Positions 9,575 through 19,445 of a stretch of DNA of 64,000 nucleotides are shown piece by piece. Made by a program: the position numbers and the translations under genes. The DNA comes from Myxococcota bacterium (GTDB taxonomy: Bacteria; Myxococcota_A; UBA9160; UBA6930): the NCBI GenBank assembly GCA_028285625.1, contig JANQOX010000019.1, forward strand, positions 124,001 to 188,000. Reading direction: 5' to 3'. The notes under the pieces were generated by a model. The model saw only the letters and a list, made by a program, of their open reading frames with translations, had not been told where the DNA came from and did not search any database. The stretch's first letter is position 1. Each line of letters begins with the position of its first letter.

Positions 9575-11211
9575 CCGCGCCGGGCACGCGCAAGTTCTGG
9601 GGCTGGGGCGTCCATGGGGCCGGACCGAGCGACGAGCAGGTCGCGGGCATCCAGAAGACCGTGGAGGAGCGCTTCGGACGAAGCCTCTCGCGGCGCGCTC
9701 CGCCGGAGATCGGCGACCTCGACCTGCCCGCCCCTCGCGTCGAGCCGCCCGCGGCCCTGGCCGGCCTGTGCTCGAGCGCACCGGACGATCGCGCCGGCCA
9801 TCACTACGGCAAGTCCTACCGAGACATCGTGCGCGCCTATCGCGGCGAGTTCCCGCATCCGCCCGATCACGTGGCGCGCCCCACCAGCGAAGACGAGGTC
9901 GCGGCCCTGCTCGACTGGTGTGCCGACGCGCACCTGACGGCGGTGCCCTACGGCGGCGGGTCCAGCGTGGTGGGTGGGGTCGAGACCGGTTTCGACGGCG
10001 ACCACCGCGGCGTGGTCTCGATCGACATGGAGCGCATGGGTGCGGTGATCGAGGTCGATCGCACCGCTCGTGCCGCGCGCATCCAGGCCGGCGCCTACGG
10101 GCCCGCGCTCGAAGACGCCCTTCGCCCGCACGGCCTCACCCTGCGGCACTTTCCCCAGTCGTTCGAGTTCTCGACGCTGGGGGGCTGGATCGCCACACGC
10201 GGGGGCGGTCACTACGCGACCCTCTACACCCACATCGACGACTTCGTCGCGTCCGTGCGGGCGGTCACGCCGAGCGGCCTCTACGAGAGTCGGCGCCTGC
10301 CCGGTTCGGGCGCCGGCCCGAGCCCCGATCGCATGATGCTCGGGTCCGAGGGCATCCTCGGAATCGTCACCGAGGCGTGGATGCGCCTGCAGGACCGACC
10401 GACCTTCCGAGCCGGCACGTCGGTGCGTTTCGAGGGCGAGGACGGCTTCCTCCGAGGGGCCGAGGCGGTGCGCGCAATCTCGCAGTCGGGCCTGTTCCCC
10501 GCGAACTGCCGACTGCTCGACGCTGCCGAGGCGCAGACCTCGGGCGCCGGCGACGGCACGTACGCGGTGCTGGTGCTCGGCTTCGAGTCCGCCGACCACC
10601 CGCTCGATGTCTGGATGGCTCGCGCCGCGGAGCTTTGTCGCGACGCGGGGGGCATCGTTCCCGAGGGCGCGCTCGCCACGCGGGCGTCCCGGCCCGACTC
10701 GGGCGGGGGTGATCGCGAAGGGGCCGCCGGAGCCTGGCGGCGCGCGTTCCTTCAGGCTCCGTACGTGCGCGACGCGCTGGTGGGCGTGTCGGTCATCGCA
10801 GAGACGTTCGAGACCGCGATCCCCTGGGACCGCTTCCCCGACTTCCATCGTCAGGTGATGGCGGCCACGCACAGTGCCGTCCTGCGCGTCTGTGGCGCGG
10901 GCCAGGTGGCCTGTCGCTTCACGCACGTCTACCCCGACGGCGCAGCGCCCTACTACAGCGTGCTGGCACCGGCGCGACCCGGCAGCGAACTCGAGCAATG
11001 GGCCGAGATCAAGCAGGCGGCCGCCGACGCCCTGATCGCGGCGGGTGGCACGATCACGCACCACCACGCCGTCGGCCGAGACCATCGGCCTTGGTACGAC
11101 ATGCAGCGGCCCGAGCCCTTCGCGCGCGCCCTGCGCGCGGCCAAGGCCGAGCTCGACCCGGCCGCCGTGCTGAACCCGGGCGTTCTGATCGACCCCGAGC
11201 CGAGGCGCTGA
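9571..11211 (+). CDS. FAD-linked oxidase, alkylglycerone-phosphate-synthase-like
   Basis: This 546-residue protein resembles alkyl-dihydroxyacetone-phosphate synthase, which makes the ether bond of ether lipids and plasmalogens. The FAD-binding (PCMH) domain shows [13 protein letters not shown] and the phrase [20 protein letters not shown], very like the eukaryotic and bacterial AGPS core. [23 protein letters not shown] follows. The active-site histidine cluster is [14 protein letters not shown] near the C-terminus. It is coupled by ATGA overlap to the luciferase-like gene. It could instead be a D-lactate/glycolate-type oxidase, but the triple-His motif favours AGPS. A lysoplasmalogenase-like gene lies 30 kb away. 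Confidence 0.75.
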   Translation: MTAPGTRKFWGWGVHGAGPSDEQVAGIQKTVEERFGRSLSRRAPPEIGDLDLPAPRVEPPAALAGLCSSAPDDRAGHHYGKSYRDIVRAYRGEFPHPPDHVARPTSEDEVAALLDWCADAHLTAVPYGGGSSVVGGVETGFDGDHRGVVSIDMERMGAVIEVDRTARAARIQAGAYGPALEDALRPHGLTLRHFPQSFEFSTLGGWIATRGGGHYATLYTHIDDFVASVRAVTPSGLYESRRLPGSGAGPSPDRMMLGSEGILGIVTEAWMRLQDRPTFRAGTSVRFEGEDGFLRGAEAVRAISQSGLFPANCRLLDAAEAQTSGAGDGTYAVLVLGFESADHPLDVWMARAAELCRDAGGIVPEGALATRASRPDSGGGDREGAAGAWRRAFLQAPYVRDALVGVSVIAETFETAIPWDRFPDFHRQVMAATHSAVLRVCGAGQVACRFTHVYPDGAAPYYSVLAPARPGSELEQWAEIKQAAADALIAAGGTITHHHAVGRDHRPWYDMQRPEPFARALRAAKAELDPAAVLNPGVLIDPEPRR

Positions 11212-11294
11212 AGAGGCGCCAACCCGGCACGGACGCCCCCGCCCGAGTGTGCCCTGCCCCTCCCTCGACCCGCGGCGGCCCCCCGCTTCGCCGC

Positions 11295-11300
11295 TAGTCT
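11295..11300 (+). promoter_or_regulatory. -10 box for leaderless dapL transcript
   Basis: TAGTCT lies 8 bases before the ATG at 11309, with no Shine-Dalgarno between. Transcription would begin at or within two bases of the start codon. Confidence 0.45.
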
Positions 11301-11308
11301 ACGGGGCC

Positions 11309-12541
11309 ATGGCACGCATCAACGACCACTACCTGAAGCTTCAGGCCGGCTACCTCTTCCCCGAGATCGGGCGACGCACCCGCGCATTCGTGGACGCGAA
11401 CGGCGGCGAGGTGATCCGCCTGGGGATCGGCGACGTGACCCTCCCGCTGGCGCCCGCCGTCGTGAAGGCGCTGCAGGACGCCGCGGCCGAGATGGGCACG
11501 GCGGAGGGCTTTCACGGCTACGGCCCAGACAATGGCTACCCGTTCCTCACCGAGCCGATCCGCGAGCACGACTACGGCGCGCGAGGCGTCGAGATCGCCA
11601 CCGACGAGATCTTCGTCTCCGACGGAAGCAAGCAGGACAGCGGCAACATCCAGGAGATCTTCGGCGTCGACTGCAAGATCGCCGTGGTCGATCCCGTGTA
11701 CCCCGTGTACGTCGACACCAACGTGATGGCCGGCCGCACCGGCACGGCCGACGCCCGCGGCTTCTACGACGGCATCCTCTACCTGCCCGCCACCGAGGCC
11801 AACGGCTTTGCGCCGGACCCTCCGGATACGGCCGTCGACCTGGCCTACCTGTGCTCGCCCAACAACCCGACGGGAACGGTGATGTCGCGGGCGCAGCTCG
11901 AGCGTTGGGTGACCTGGGCAAACGAGACCGGCGCCGTGATCGTCTTCGACGCTGCCTACGACGCATTCATCTCCGACTCGGCGATCCCGCGATCGATCTA
12001 CGAGATCGAGGGTGCCCGTACCTGTGCCATCGAGATGCGAAGCTTCTCGAAGCGCGCCGGCTTCACCGGTGTTCGCTGCGCGTACACGGTGGTGCCCAAG
12101 GAGCTCGAGGGGACGTCGGCTTCGGGCGACCGCGTGGCGATCCACGACCTCTGGGCCCGCCGGGTGGCGACCAAGTTCAATGGCGTGCCGTACGTGATCC
12201 AGCGCGCGGCGGCAGCCGTGTTCGCGCCCGATGGTCGCAAGCAGACCCAGGAGCAGGTGGCGTTCTACATGGAGAACGCGAGCCGCATCCGGGCGGGGCT
12301 CGGCGCCGCCGGGTTCACGGTGTTCGGCGGCGAGAACGCCCCCTACATCTGGATGCGAACCCCCGACGGCCTCTCGTCGTGGGACTTCTTCGACCGGCTG
12401 CTGGCCGAGACGCGCGTGGTCGGCACCCCGGGCTCGGGGTTTGGCCCGTCGGGCGAGGGCTACTTTCGCATCTCGGCCTTCAACTCGCGCGAGAACGTGG
12501 ACGAAGCCATCGCGCGCATCGGGCGCGCCTTCGGCCGATGA
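11309..12541 (+). CDS. dapL: LL-diaminopimelate aminotransferase
   Basis: A 410-residue fold-type I PLP enzyme that converts tetrahydrodipicolinate directly to LL-diaminopimelate for lysine and peptidoglycan. The opening [21 protein letters not shown] and [11 protein letters not shown], the run [13 protein letters not shown], and the substrate loop SPNNPTGT are diagnostic of DapL. The PLP lysine is K248 in [12 protein letters not shown], and the C-terminal R of [12 protein letters not shown] binds substrate carboxylate. The length equals the usual DapL length. The start is ATG 11309, where the protein matches the family N-terminus; there is no ribosome-binding site, consistent with a leaderless message. 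The following crotonase overlaps its stop. The dapL route is found in several non-gammaproteobacterial lineages. Confidence 0.93.
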   Translation: MARINDHYLKLQAGYLFPEIGRRTRAFVDANGGEVIRLGIGDVTLPLAPAVVKALQDAAAEMGTAEGFHGYGPDNGYPFLTEPIREHDYGARGVEIATDEIFVSDGSKQDSGNIQEIFGVDCKIAVVDPVYPVYVDTNVMAGRTGTADARGFYDGILYLPATEANGFAPDPPDTAVDLAYLCSPNNPTGTVMSRAQLERWVTWANETGAVIVFDAAYDAFISDSAIPRSIYEIEGARTCAIEMRSFSKRAGFTGVRCAYTVVPKELEGTSASGDRVAIHDLWARRVATKFNGVPYVIQRAAAAVFAPDGRKQTQEQVAFYMENASRIRAGLGAAGFTVFGGENAPYIWMRTPDGLSSWDFFDRLLAETRVVGTPGSGFGPSGEGYFRISAFNSRENVDEAIARIGRAFGR

Positions 12542-13209
12542 GCGCGCTGTCGTTGCGGCGAGAGGGGCCGGTGTTCGTCCTGCAGTGGGACGACGGCGAG
12601 AACCGCTTTCGCGACCACTCGATCTCGGAGTGGAACGCGGCGCTGGACGAGGTCGACGCCGCCCCGGCCCCGAAGGCCCTGGTCACCACCGGCACGGGCA
12701 AGTTCTACTCGAACGGCCTCGATCTCGAATGGGCGATGAGCGAGGCGCCCGACTTCGGTGCCTACCTGCACGGCGTGCTGGCCATCTACGGCCGCGTGCT
12801 CACCCTGGGCTGCGCCACGGTCGCCGCCATGAACGGCCATGCCTTCGGCGCGGGCGGCCAGGTCGCGCTGGCCCACGATCGGCGCGTGATGCGTGCCGAC
12901 CGCGGCTACTTCTGCATGCCCGAGGTCGACATGAAGGCGCCGCTGCACCCGGGCATGACGGCCATCCTGAAGGCGCGCCTCCCTCGTCAGACCTTCCACG
13001 AGGTGGTCGTGACCGGTCACCGGTATGGCGGCGCCGAAGCGCTCACCGCCGGCATCGTCGAAGAGACTGCCGCCGAAGACGCGGTACTCACCCGCGCCAT
13101 CGAAACTGCGCTGCCTCTCGCCGGCAAGGCCGACCCGGCGATGTCGCGCCTCAAGACCGACGCCTACCCCGAAGTGCTCGCCGCCCTGACCGCCCCCATG
13201 CCTGCCTGA
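12538..13209 (+). CDS. enoyl-CoA hydratase/isomerase family protein
   Basis: A compact 223-residue crotonase-fold protein. The first oxyanion-hole segment is [19 protein letters not shown] and the second is [19 protein letters not shown]. The position normally holding a catalytic Glu carries [15 protein letters not shown], a pattern nearer delta3,delta2-enoyl-CoA isomerases (ECI type) than classical hydratases. It starts with ATG overlapping the dapL TGA (ATGA at 12538-12541), so it is cotranslated with dapL although the two have no obvious metabolic link. A role in unsaturated fatty acid oxidation is likely by family. Confidence 0.8.
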   Translation: MSALSLRREGPVFVLQWDDGENRFRDHSISEWNAALDEVDAAPAPKALVTTGTGKFYSNGLDLEWAMSEAPDFGAYLHGVLAIYGRVLTLGCATVAAMNGHAFGAGGQVALAHDRRVMRADRGYFCMPEVDMKAPLHPGMTAILKARLPRQTFHEVVVTGHRYGGAEALTAGIVEETAAEDAVLTRAIETALPLAGKADPAMSRLKTDAYPEVLAALTAPMPA

Positions 13210-13231
13210 AGCGTCGAGCGGGCCCGCCCGG

Positions 13232-14905
<1,674 letters not shown>

Positions 14906-15025
14906 GGCTCCCTCCGATCGGACCGCTCGGGCTGCTGGCGGGTCCGGGCGGGCTCACCTTAGCGGCTCACGCCGCGCACGCCGCGCTTGGGGCGCGCGCC
15001 GCGCTCCGCCGCCCATCCCGCGCGC

Positions 15026-15898
15026 TCAGGCGTCGCGAAGCAACGCGATCAGGCTCGACGTGTCGTGCCGCCCTCCGCCGCGCGCCTGGACGGCTGCGTA
15101 GAACTGGTCCACCAGCGCGGCCACGGGCAACCGGGCGCCGACCCGGCGGGCCTCCTCGAGGGCCATGCCCAGGTCCTTTCGCATCCAGTCCACGGCGAAC
15201 CCGAAGTCGAACTCGCCCCGGTTCATCGTCGCGGCGCGGTGATCCATCTGCCACGACTGCGCCGCGCCCTTGGCGATCACCTCGACCACCGCGTCCGGGT
15301 CGAGACCGGTGCGTTCGGCCAGGGCCAGCCCCTCGGAGAGCCCCTGCACGATGCCGGCGATGCAGACCTGGTTGACCATCTTCGTCAACTGGCCGCTGCC
15401 CGCCGGCCCCATCCGGCGCACCTCCTGCGCGAAGCACCGCACCAGCGGTTCGACCCGGGCGAACGCCGACTCGTCGCCCCCCACCATCACGGTGAGCGCA
15501 CCGCGCTTGGCGCCGTCCTCGCCGCCAGACACCGGCGCGTCGAGAAAGGCGAACCCGCGCGCTTCGGCCGCCGCGGCCAGTTCGCGCGCGATGCCGGCCG
15601 ACGCCGTGGTGTGATCGACGAACACGCTGCCCGGCGCCATCGCCGCGAAGGCGCCGCCCTCCCCCAGCGTGATCGCCCGCAGGTCGGCGTCGGCACCGGT
15701 GCAGGCAAACACCACCTGCGCATCGCCGACGGCTTCGGCGGGCGTGGCGGCCACGCGCGCGCCGTGCTCGGTGGCCAGCAGCTCCGCGCGGCCGACCGTC
15801 CTGTTGTAGGCGGTGACCGCGTGCCCGGCCCGGCACAGGTGCGCCGCCATCGGAGCGCCCATGGTGCCGAGGCAGAGAAACGCCACGCGCTCTCCCAT
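15026..15898 (-). CDS. 3-hydroxyisobutyrate dehydrogenase-family oxidoreductase
   Basis: A 290-residue NAD(P)-dependent beta-hydroxyacid dehydrogenase. The Rossmann start FLCLGTMGAPMAAHL binds the cofactor. The substrate motif is DAPVSGGEDGAKRGALTVMVGG, and the catalytic lysine is in GSGQLTKMVNQ. Members oxidise 3-hydroxyisobutyrate (valine breakdown), tartronate semialdehyde or succinic semialdehyde; the exact substrate is not readable. GGAGGAGGA precedes the ATG at 15898, fixing the start. It is divergent from the cobalamin-binding-like gene; 58 bases separate the two starts, so control elements may overlap. Confidence 0.87.
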   Translation of the reverse strand: MGERVAFLCLGTMGAPMAAHLCRAGHAVTAYNRTVGRAELLATEHGARVAATPAEAVGDAQVVFACTGADADLRAITLGEGGAFAAMAPGSVFVDHTTASAGIARELAAAAEARGFAFLDAPVSGGEDGAKRGALTVMVGGDESAFARVEPLVRCFAQEVRRMGPAGSGQLTKMVNQVCIAGIVQGLSEGLALAERTGLDPDAVVEVIAKGAAQSWQMDHRAATMNRGEFDFGFAVDWMRKDLGMALEEARRVGARLPVAALVDQFYAAVQARGGGRHDTSSLIALLRDA

Positions 15899-15940
15899 CG
15901 GTGTCCTCCTCCGCGCTCCGGGGACCGGGCGCGACCCGGC

Positions 15941-15949
15941 TGATACCCT
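15941..15949 (+). promoter_or_regulatory. extended -10 for a leaderless transcript
   Basis: TGATACCCT fits an extended -10 (TG, one base, TACCCT). The box ends 7 bases before the ATG at 15957, so the message probably starts at the ATG. No Shine-Dalgarno is present. Confidence 0.45.
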
Positions 15950-15956
15950 ACGCGAC

Positions 15957-16877
15957 ATGCTGCGCATCGTCTCCCTGCTGCCGAGCCTGACCGAGATCGT
16001 GGGCGCCCTCGGCCGGGCGGACGCCCTGGTGGGCCGGTCCCACGAGTGCGACTACCCGTCCGGCGTCGAAGCCCTGCCCATCTGCACCGAGCCCAAGCTC
16101 GATCCGTCGGGGTCGAGTCGCGAGATCGACGACGCGGTCAACGCCATCGTCCGCGACGGCCTCTCGGTCTACCGGGTGCTCGACACGCTTCGCGACCTCG
16201 CGCCCGACGTGATCCTCACCCAGGACCAGTGCGAGGTCTGCGCCGTGAGCCTCTCGGACGTCGAGCAGGCCGTGGCCGATTGGACCGGTGGCAAGCGCCC
16301 ACGCGTGGTGTCGGTCGCGCCGTCGACCCTCTCGGAGGTCTGGGCCAGCATCACGCAGGTCGCCGAGGCCATCGACGCGGCCGACGCCGGCCGCGACCTG
16401 GTAGCGCGCCTCACCGACCGGGTGTCGGAGCTCGGCGAACGCACCGGGGCGCTCCCGCGCCCCCGTGTGGCCTGCATCGAGTGGATCGAGCCGCTCATGT
16501 GCGCGGGCAACTGGATGCCCGAACTCGTGGCCCTGGCCGGCGGACACAACCTGTTCGGCACCACCGGCGAGCACTCGCCCTGGACCGAATGGCCCGCGCT
16601 TCGCGAAGCCGACCCCGAGGCGATCTTCGTGCTCCCCTGCGGTTTCGACATGGCGCGCACGCGCGCCGAGATGCACGTGCTCGAAGCCCTGCCCGGCTAC
16701 GCCGACGTGCGGGCCGTGCGCGAGGGGCGCGTCTTCGTGACCGACGGCAACCAGTACTTCAACCGGCCGGGCCCCAGGCTGATGGAGTCGATCGAGATCC
16801 TCGCCGAGGCGCTCCACCCCGAACTCGGCCCCTTCGGCCACGAGGGCCGCGGCTTCCAGCGCGTCTCGCCGAGCTAG
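15957..16877 (+). CDS. BtuF-like cobalamin-binding protein without signal peptide
   Basis: A 306-residue protein of the periplasmic-binding fold used by BtuF and related vitamin B12/siderophore binders (COG0614 type). It opens MLRIVSLLPSLTEIVGALG, contains GRSHECDYP, DVILTQDQCEVCAVS and ACIEWIEPLMCAGNWMPELV, and ends with a helical domain, all typical of the cobalamin-binding branch. There is no signal peptide, so it would stay in the cytoplasm, unlike transport BtuF. Such signal-less relatives are known, but their role is unclear. No BtuC or BtuD partner is nearby. Its TAG shares four bases (CTAG) with the stop of convergent thiO. Confidence 0.75.
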   Translation: MLRIVSLLPSLTEIVGALGRADALVGRSHECDYPSGVEALPICTEPKLDPSGSSREIDDAVNAIVRDGLSVYRVLDTLRDLAPDVILTQDQCEVCAVSLSDVEQAVADWTGGKRPRVVSVAPSTLSEVWASITQVAEAIDAADAGRDLVARLTDRVSELGERTGALPRPRVACIEWIEPLMCAGNWMPELVALAGGHNLFGTTGEHSPWTEWPALREADPEAIFVLPCGFDMARTRAEMHVLEALPGYADVRAVREGRVFVTDGNQYFNRPGPRLMESIEILAEALHPELGPFGHEGRGFQRVSPS

Positions 16878-17983
16878 GCCCCGAGAAAGCGCTCGGGCAG
16901 GAACGCCGGCTCCGCCCAGCCCTTGCCGGCGAGCCCGTCGGCCACCATGCGCCCCGTCGCCGGCGAGAGCAGCACGCCGGTCCGGTAGTGCCCCGCCGCG
17001 AGTACCAGCCCCGAAACCCCGGGGACCGGGCCCACCAAGGGCAGGTGGTCGGGCGTATCCGGTCGCAGCCCGGCCCAGGCCTCGAGGAAGCTCGCCTGCC
17101 CCAGGGTCGGCACCAGACGCGCACCGGCGGCCAGCAGCCCCGCGACGGCCTCGGCCGTCACCCGGCGATCGAAACCCACCCGCTCGCTGGTGGCGCCGAT
17201 TGCGACGCTGCCGTCGCGCTTGGGCACCAGATAGGCGTCGGCGTCCCAAAGGATGGAGGCGAACGGCGGCTGCGACGCGCCCACCGACACGATCTGCCCG
17301 CGCACGGGCTCGACCGGTGCGCGCAGGGCCGGGTCGAGCCGCCTCAGCAGGGCGTCGGTGAAGCAGCCCGTGCAGACCACGACGGCGCCCGCCGGCTCGG
17401 CGCCGGCAGAGGTCTCGACCCCGACGACGCGATCGCCCTCGCACAGGAAGCCCACCACCGGCACGCCGGGCCGCAGGTCGGCACCCAGCCGCGCCGCCGC
17501 CTGCGCGTATGCGCGCACCAGGCGCGGGCTTCGCACGTGCGCCTCGCTCGGCGCGTGGAGCGCGCCGCGCAACCCGGGTCGCAGCGCAGGCTCGAGCCGC
17601 GAGAGCGCATCGCCGTCGACCCATTCGAGCCCCTCGTCTGGGAGCCGCGCGATCCGCGCGCGCAGGACGGACTCTTCGGCTTCGGTCGCCGCCACGCGGA
17701 GCGCGCCCGACCCCAGGTACTCGGGGTCGATGCCCGAGGCCTCGCGCAGCTCCACCACGAGCTCCGGAAATCTCGCGAGGCTCTCGCGACCCCAGGACAG
17801 CGCAGGGCCGGGCCCTTCGTTCTCGGAGAACGGAGTGAGCATGCCGGCAGCCGCACCCGAAGCGCCGCCCGCCATCTCACCGCCCTCGAACACGGTGACC
17901 GAGACGCCCTCGCGGGCCAGGTGCCAGGCGATCGCGCAGCCCACGACGCCGCCGCCGACCACGATCACATCCGGTCGACTCAC
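16874..17983 (-). CDS. thiO: glycine oxidase ThiO-like FAD enzyme
   Basis: A 369-residue D-amino-acid-oxidase-fold flavoenzyme. The FAD dinucleotide motif is VIVVGGGVVGCAIAWHLA at the N-terminus; GGASGAAAGMLTP follows, and the C-terminal GHYRTGVLLSPATG closes the flavin site. These fit ThiO, which oxidises glycine to dehydroglycine for the thiazole of thiamine. No other thiamine gene is in view, so sarcosine or other small-amine oxidation remains possible. The start is GTG at 17983. It lies 70 bases downstream of the CusF-SCO gene, with two extra copies of that gene's last codons in between. Confidence 0.8.
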   Translation of the reverse strand: MSRPDVIVVGGGVVGCAIAWHLAREGVSVTVFEGGEMAGGASGAAAGMLTPFSENEGPGPALSWGRESLARFPELVVELREASGIDPEYLGSGALRVAATEAEESVLRARIARLPDEGLEWVDGDALSRLEPALRPGLRGALHAPSEAHVRSPRLVRAYAQAAARLGADLRPGVPVVGFLCEGDRVVGVETSAGAEPAGAVVVCTGCFTDALLRRLDPALRAPVEPVRGQIVSVGASQPPFASILWDADAYLVPKRDGSVAIGATSERVGFDRRVTAEAVAGLLAAGARLVPTLGQASFLEAWAGLRPDTPDHLPLVGPVPGVSGLVLAAGHYRTGVLLSPATGRMVADGLAGKGWAEPAFLPERFLGA

Positions 17984-17993
17984 GCCCGCGCTC

Positions 17994-18083
17994 TCATGCT
18001 GCGGGTGCGCCCGACACGAGCGGTCATGCTGCAGGTGCGCCCGACACGAGCGGTCATGCTGCAGGTGCGCCCGACACGAGCCG
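17994..18083. repeat. three 30-bp tandem units duplicating the end of the SCO gene
   Basis: Units at 17994-18023, 18024-18053 and 18054-18083 are nearly identical (one or two differences). The third is the coding end of the CusF-SCO gene, whose last codons LVSGAPAA plus TGA fall in it. The other two copies follow the stop and reach almost to the thiO start. Confidence 0.92.
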
Positions 18084-18899
18084 CACCAGATCGGCCTGCA
18101 GCTCCTCGGTCGCGTGGTCCATGCCGAGGTAGCGCTTGATCACGACGCCCTCGCCGTCGATCAGGTAGGTGATGATCATGTGCTCGATCTGGTCGCCATC
18201 GGTCCCGCCCACGCCGACGCCGTAGCGCTCGAGGACGCCGGCTACGGTCTCGGCATCGCCGGTCAGGAACGACCAGCGTTCGAGGTCGATGCTGCGCGCC
18301 TCGGCGTAGGCGCGCATGGCGGGCGGGTCGTCCCGGGCCGGGTCGAGCGAGATCGAGACGAAGTGCACACGTTCGCGCACCTCGTCGGGCAGGCCGTTCA
18401 GGACCTCGACATGGGCCGCCGTCTGGATCGGGCACGGGCCGTCGCAGTTGGTGTACATGAAGTCGAGCAACAGGGCGCGGCCGCGCAGGTCGGCCAGCGC
18501 CAGGGTCGAACCGTCCTGGTCGACCAGCGCGAAGTCCGGTGCGGGCTCGTCGGCCGGCGCGGCGTTCTCGATCCCGAGCTGCGTTCCCCGGCTGCCCGAT
18601 TCGCCCACCACCTGGGCGTCGATCACGCGATAGGCGCGGCCGGTGAACTGCACGCGAAACGCGACCCGTTGGCCCGGGGCCAGCCGACCCAGCAGCGCCG
18701 GGTCGGGAACGTCGAAGTTCATGGTCATCGCGGGCATCAGGCCCTCGATGTCGTCGTGGTCGATCACCGCCTGGGCGTATTCGGCGTTCGTGCTCACGAC
18801 GACGCCGGTGGCGTCGTAGATTCCCTGGGCCGGGTGTCGGTCGCTGGGCCCGCAGGCCACCGCCAGCACGAGACCCATGAGGAGGGGGAGGAAGCGCAT
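18054..18899 (-). CDS. CusF-SCO1/SenC fusion copper lipoprotein
   Basis: A 281-residue lipoprotein (lipobox LAVAC, C16). Residues 28-95 form a CusF-like copper-binding domain with the signature GLMPAMTMNFDV. Residues 115-281 form a SCO1/SenC thioredoxin-fold domain with C152-D-G-P-C156 and the distant H240 (IEHMIITYLID) that bind Cu(I) for building the CuA centre of cytochrome oxidase. The fusion puts a copper chaperone and an oxidase assembly factor in one chain. No oxidase genes are adjacent. Its last 30 bp are tandemly copied downstream. TAGGAT lies 6 bases before the ATG, suggesting a leaderless message. Confidence 0.87.
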   Translation of the reverse strand: MRFLPLLMGLVLAVACGPSDRHPAQGIYDATGVVVSTNAEYAQAVIDHDDIEGLMPAMTMNFDVPDPALLGRLAPGQRVAFRVQFTGRAYRVIDAQVVGESGSRGTQLGIENAAPADEPAPDFALVDQDGSTLALADLRGRALLLDFMYTNCDGPCPIQTAAHVEVLNGLPDEVRERVHFVSISLDPARDDPPAMRAYAEARSIDLERWSFLTGDAETVAGVLERYGVGVGGTDGDQIEHMIITYLIDGEGVVIKRYLGMDHATEELQADLVRLVSGAPAA

Positions 18900-18905
18900 G
18901 CCGAG

Positions 18906-18911
18906 ATCCTA
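18906..18911 (-). promoter_or_regulatory. -10 box for leaderless CusF-SCO transcript
   Basis: On the minus strand TAGGAT is followed by CTCGGC and then the ATG at 18899. The same box and almost the same spacer occur before addB (53777-53782). Confidence 0.45.
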
Positions 18912-18951
18912 GCGATCCGACCCGGCGCGATCGTCTCCCCTGGTGTCGCGC

Positions 18952-19296
18952 CTAGAACATGCCCCAGGTGTAGTACTTGATGGCAGCGACCGCGGCGATG
19001 CCGAGCACCTGCCCGATCATGCGCCAGGCGGGGTCCTGGGTGATCGTGAGCTGCGGGCAGAGCTTGTGACGGCGCAGCGCGAGCTTGTCCATCTGCATGA
19101 TGCTCGACTGTTCCCAGCTGGCGTTGCCGCGATTGCGCGCCATCTGGGCGTCGCCCGCGTAGCGAATGATCTGCTTGGTCAGCTTGATGCACTCGCCGCG
19201 GTGGGGCATCCGCGCGGGAAACGCGTCCTCGATGCTCTGCGCATGGACGCTGCTGCTCGCGAGGAGCAGACCCATGATGATGACCAGAACTCGCAC
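18952..19296 (-). CDS. small secreted protein of unknown function
   Basis: A 114-residue protein with a signal peptide (VRVLVIIMGLLLASSSVHA). The mature part has two cysteines (RGECIKLTKQII and RHKLCPQL) that could pair, a helical basic middle, and a hydrophobic tail ending KYYTWGMF that may touch the membrane. GTG at 19296 is chosen because GGAGGGAGG precedes it; an in-frame ATG at 19314 is the alternative. I do not recognise the family. A Crp/Fnr-like site lies about 63 bases upstream of the GTG. Confidence 0.6.
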   Translation of the reverse strand: MRVLVIIMGLLLASSSVHAQSIEDAFPARMPHRGECIKLTKQIIRYAGDAQMARNRGNASWEQSSIMQMDKLALRRHKLCPQLTITQDPAWRMIGQVLGIAAVAAIKYYTWGMF

Positions 19297-19358
19297 GGCC
19301 TCCCTCCCAGGCATGCCGATCGGCACCCTGCGTATCGGCCGACGGGCCCCGGCGCTCA

Positions 19359-19374
19359 AGTGATGCGTGTCACA
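19359..19374. promoter_or_regulatory. Crp/Fnr-family operator candidate
   Basis: AGTGATGCGTGTCACA matches the symmetric core GTGA-6-TCAC of Crp-type sites. It lies between the small secreted protein (start 19296, minus) and the end of the GMC gene (minus), so it probably serves the small protein. An 11-bp direct repeat CGGCCGACGGG flanks it at 19336-19346 and 19378-19388. Confidence 0.4.
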
Positions 19375-19445
19375 TCCCGGCCGACGGGATGGGCCCGCTT
19401 CCCCACGCCCATGACCCTCGAGCCACGAGGAGGCGTGTGGCGGGC

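Noticed and set aside
13213..13228. GCGGGCCCGC as terminator between crotonase and ettA
   Set aside because: A 10-bp palindrome of only G and C is expected often by chance in this DNA.
17994..18083. CRISPR-like array
   Set aside because: The units are directly abutting with no spacers, and one is coding.
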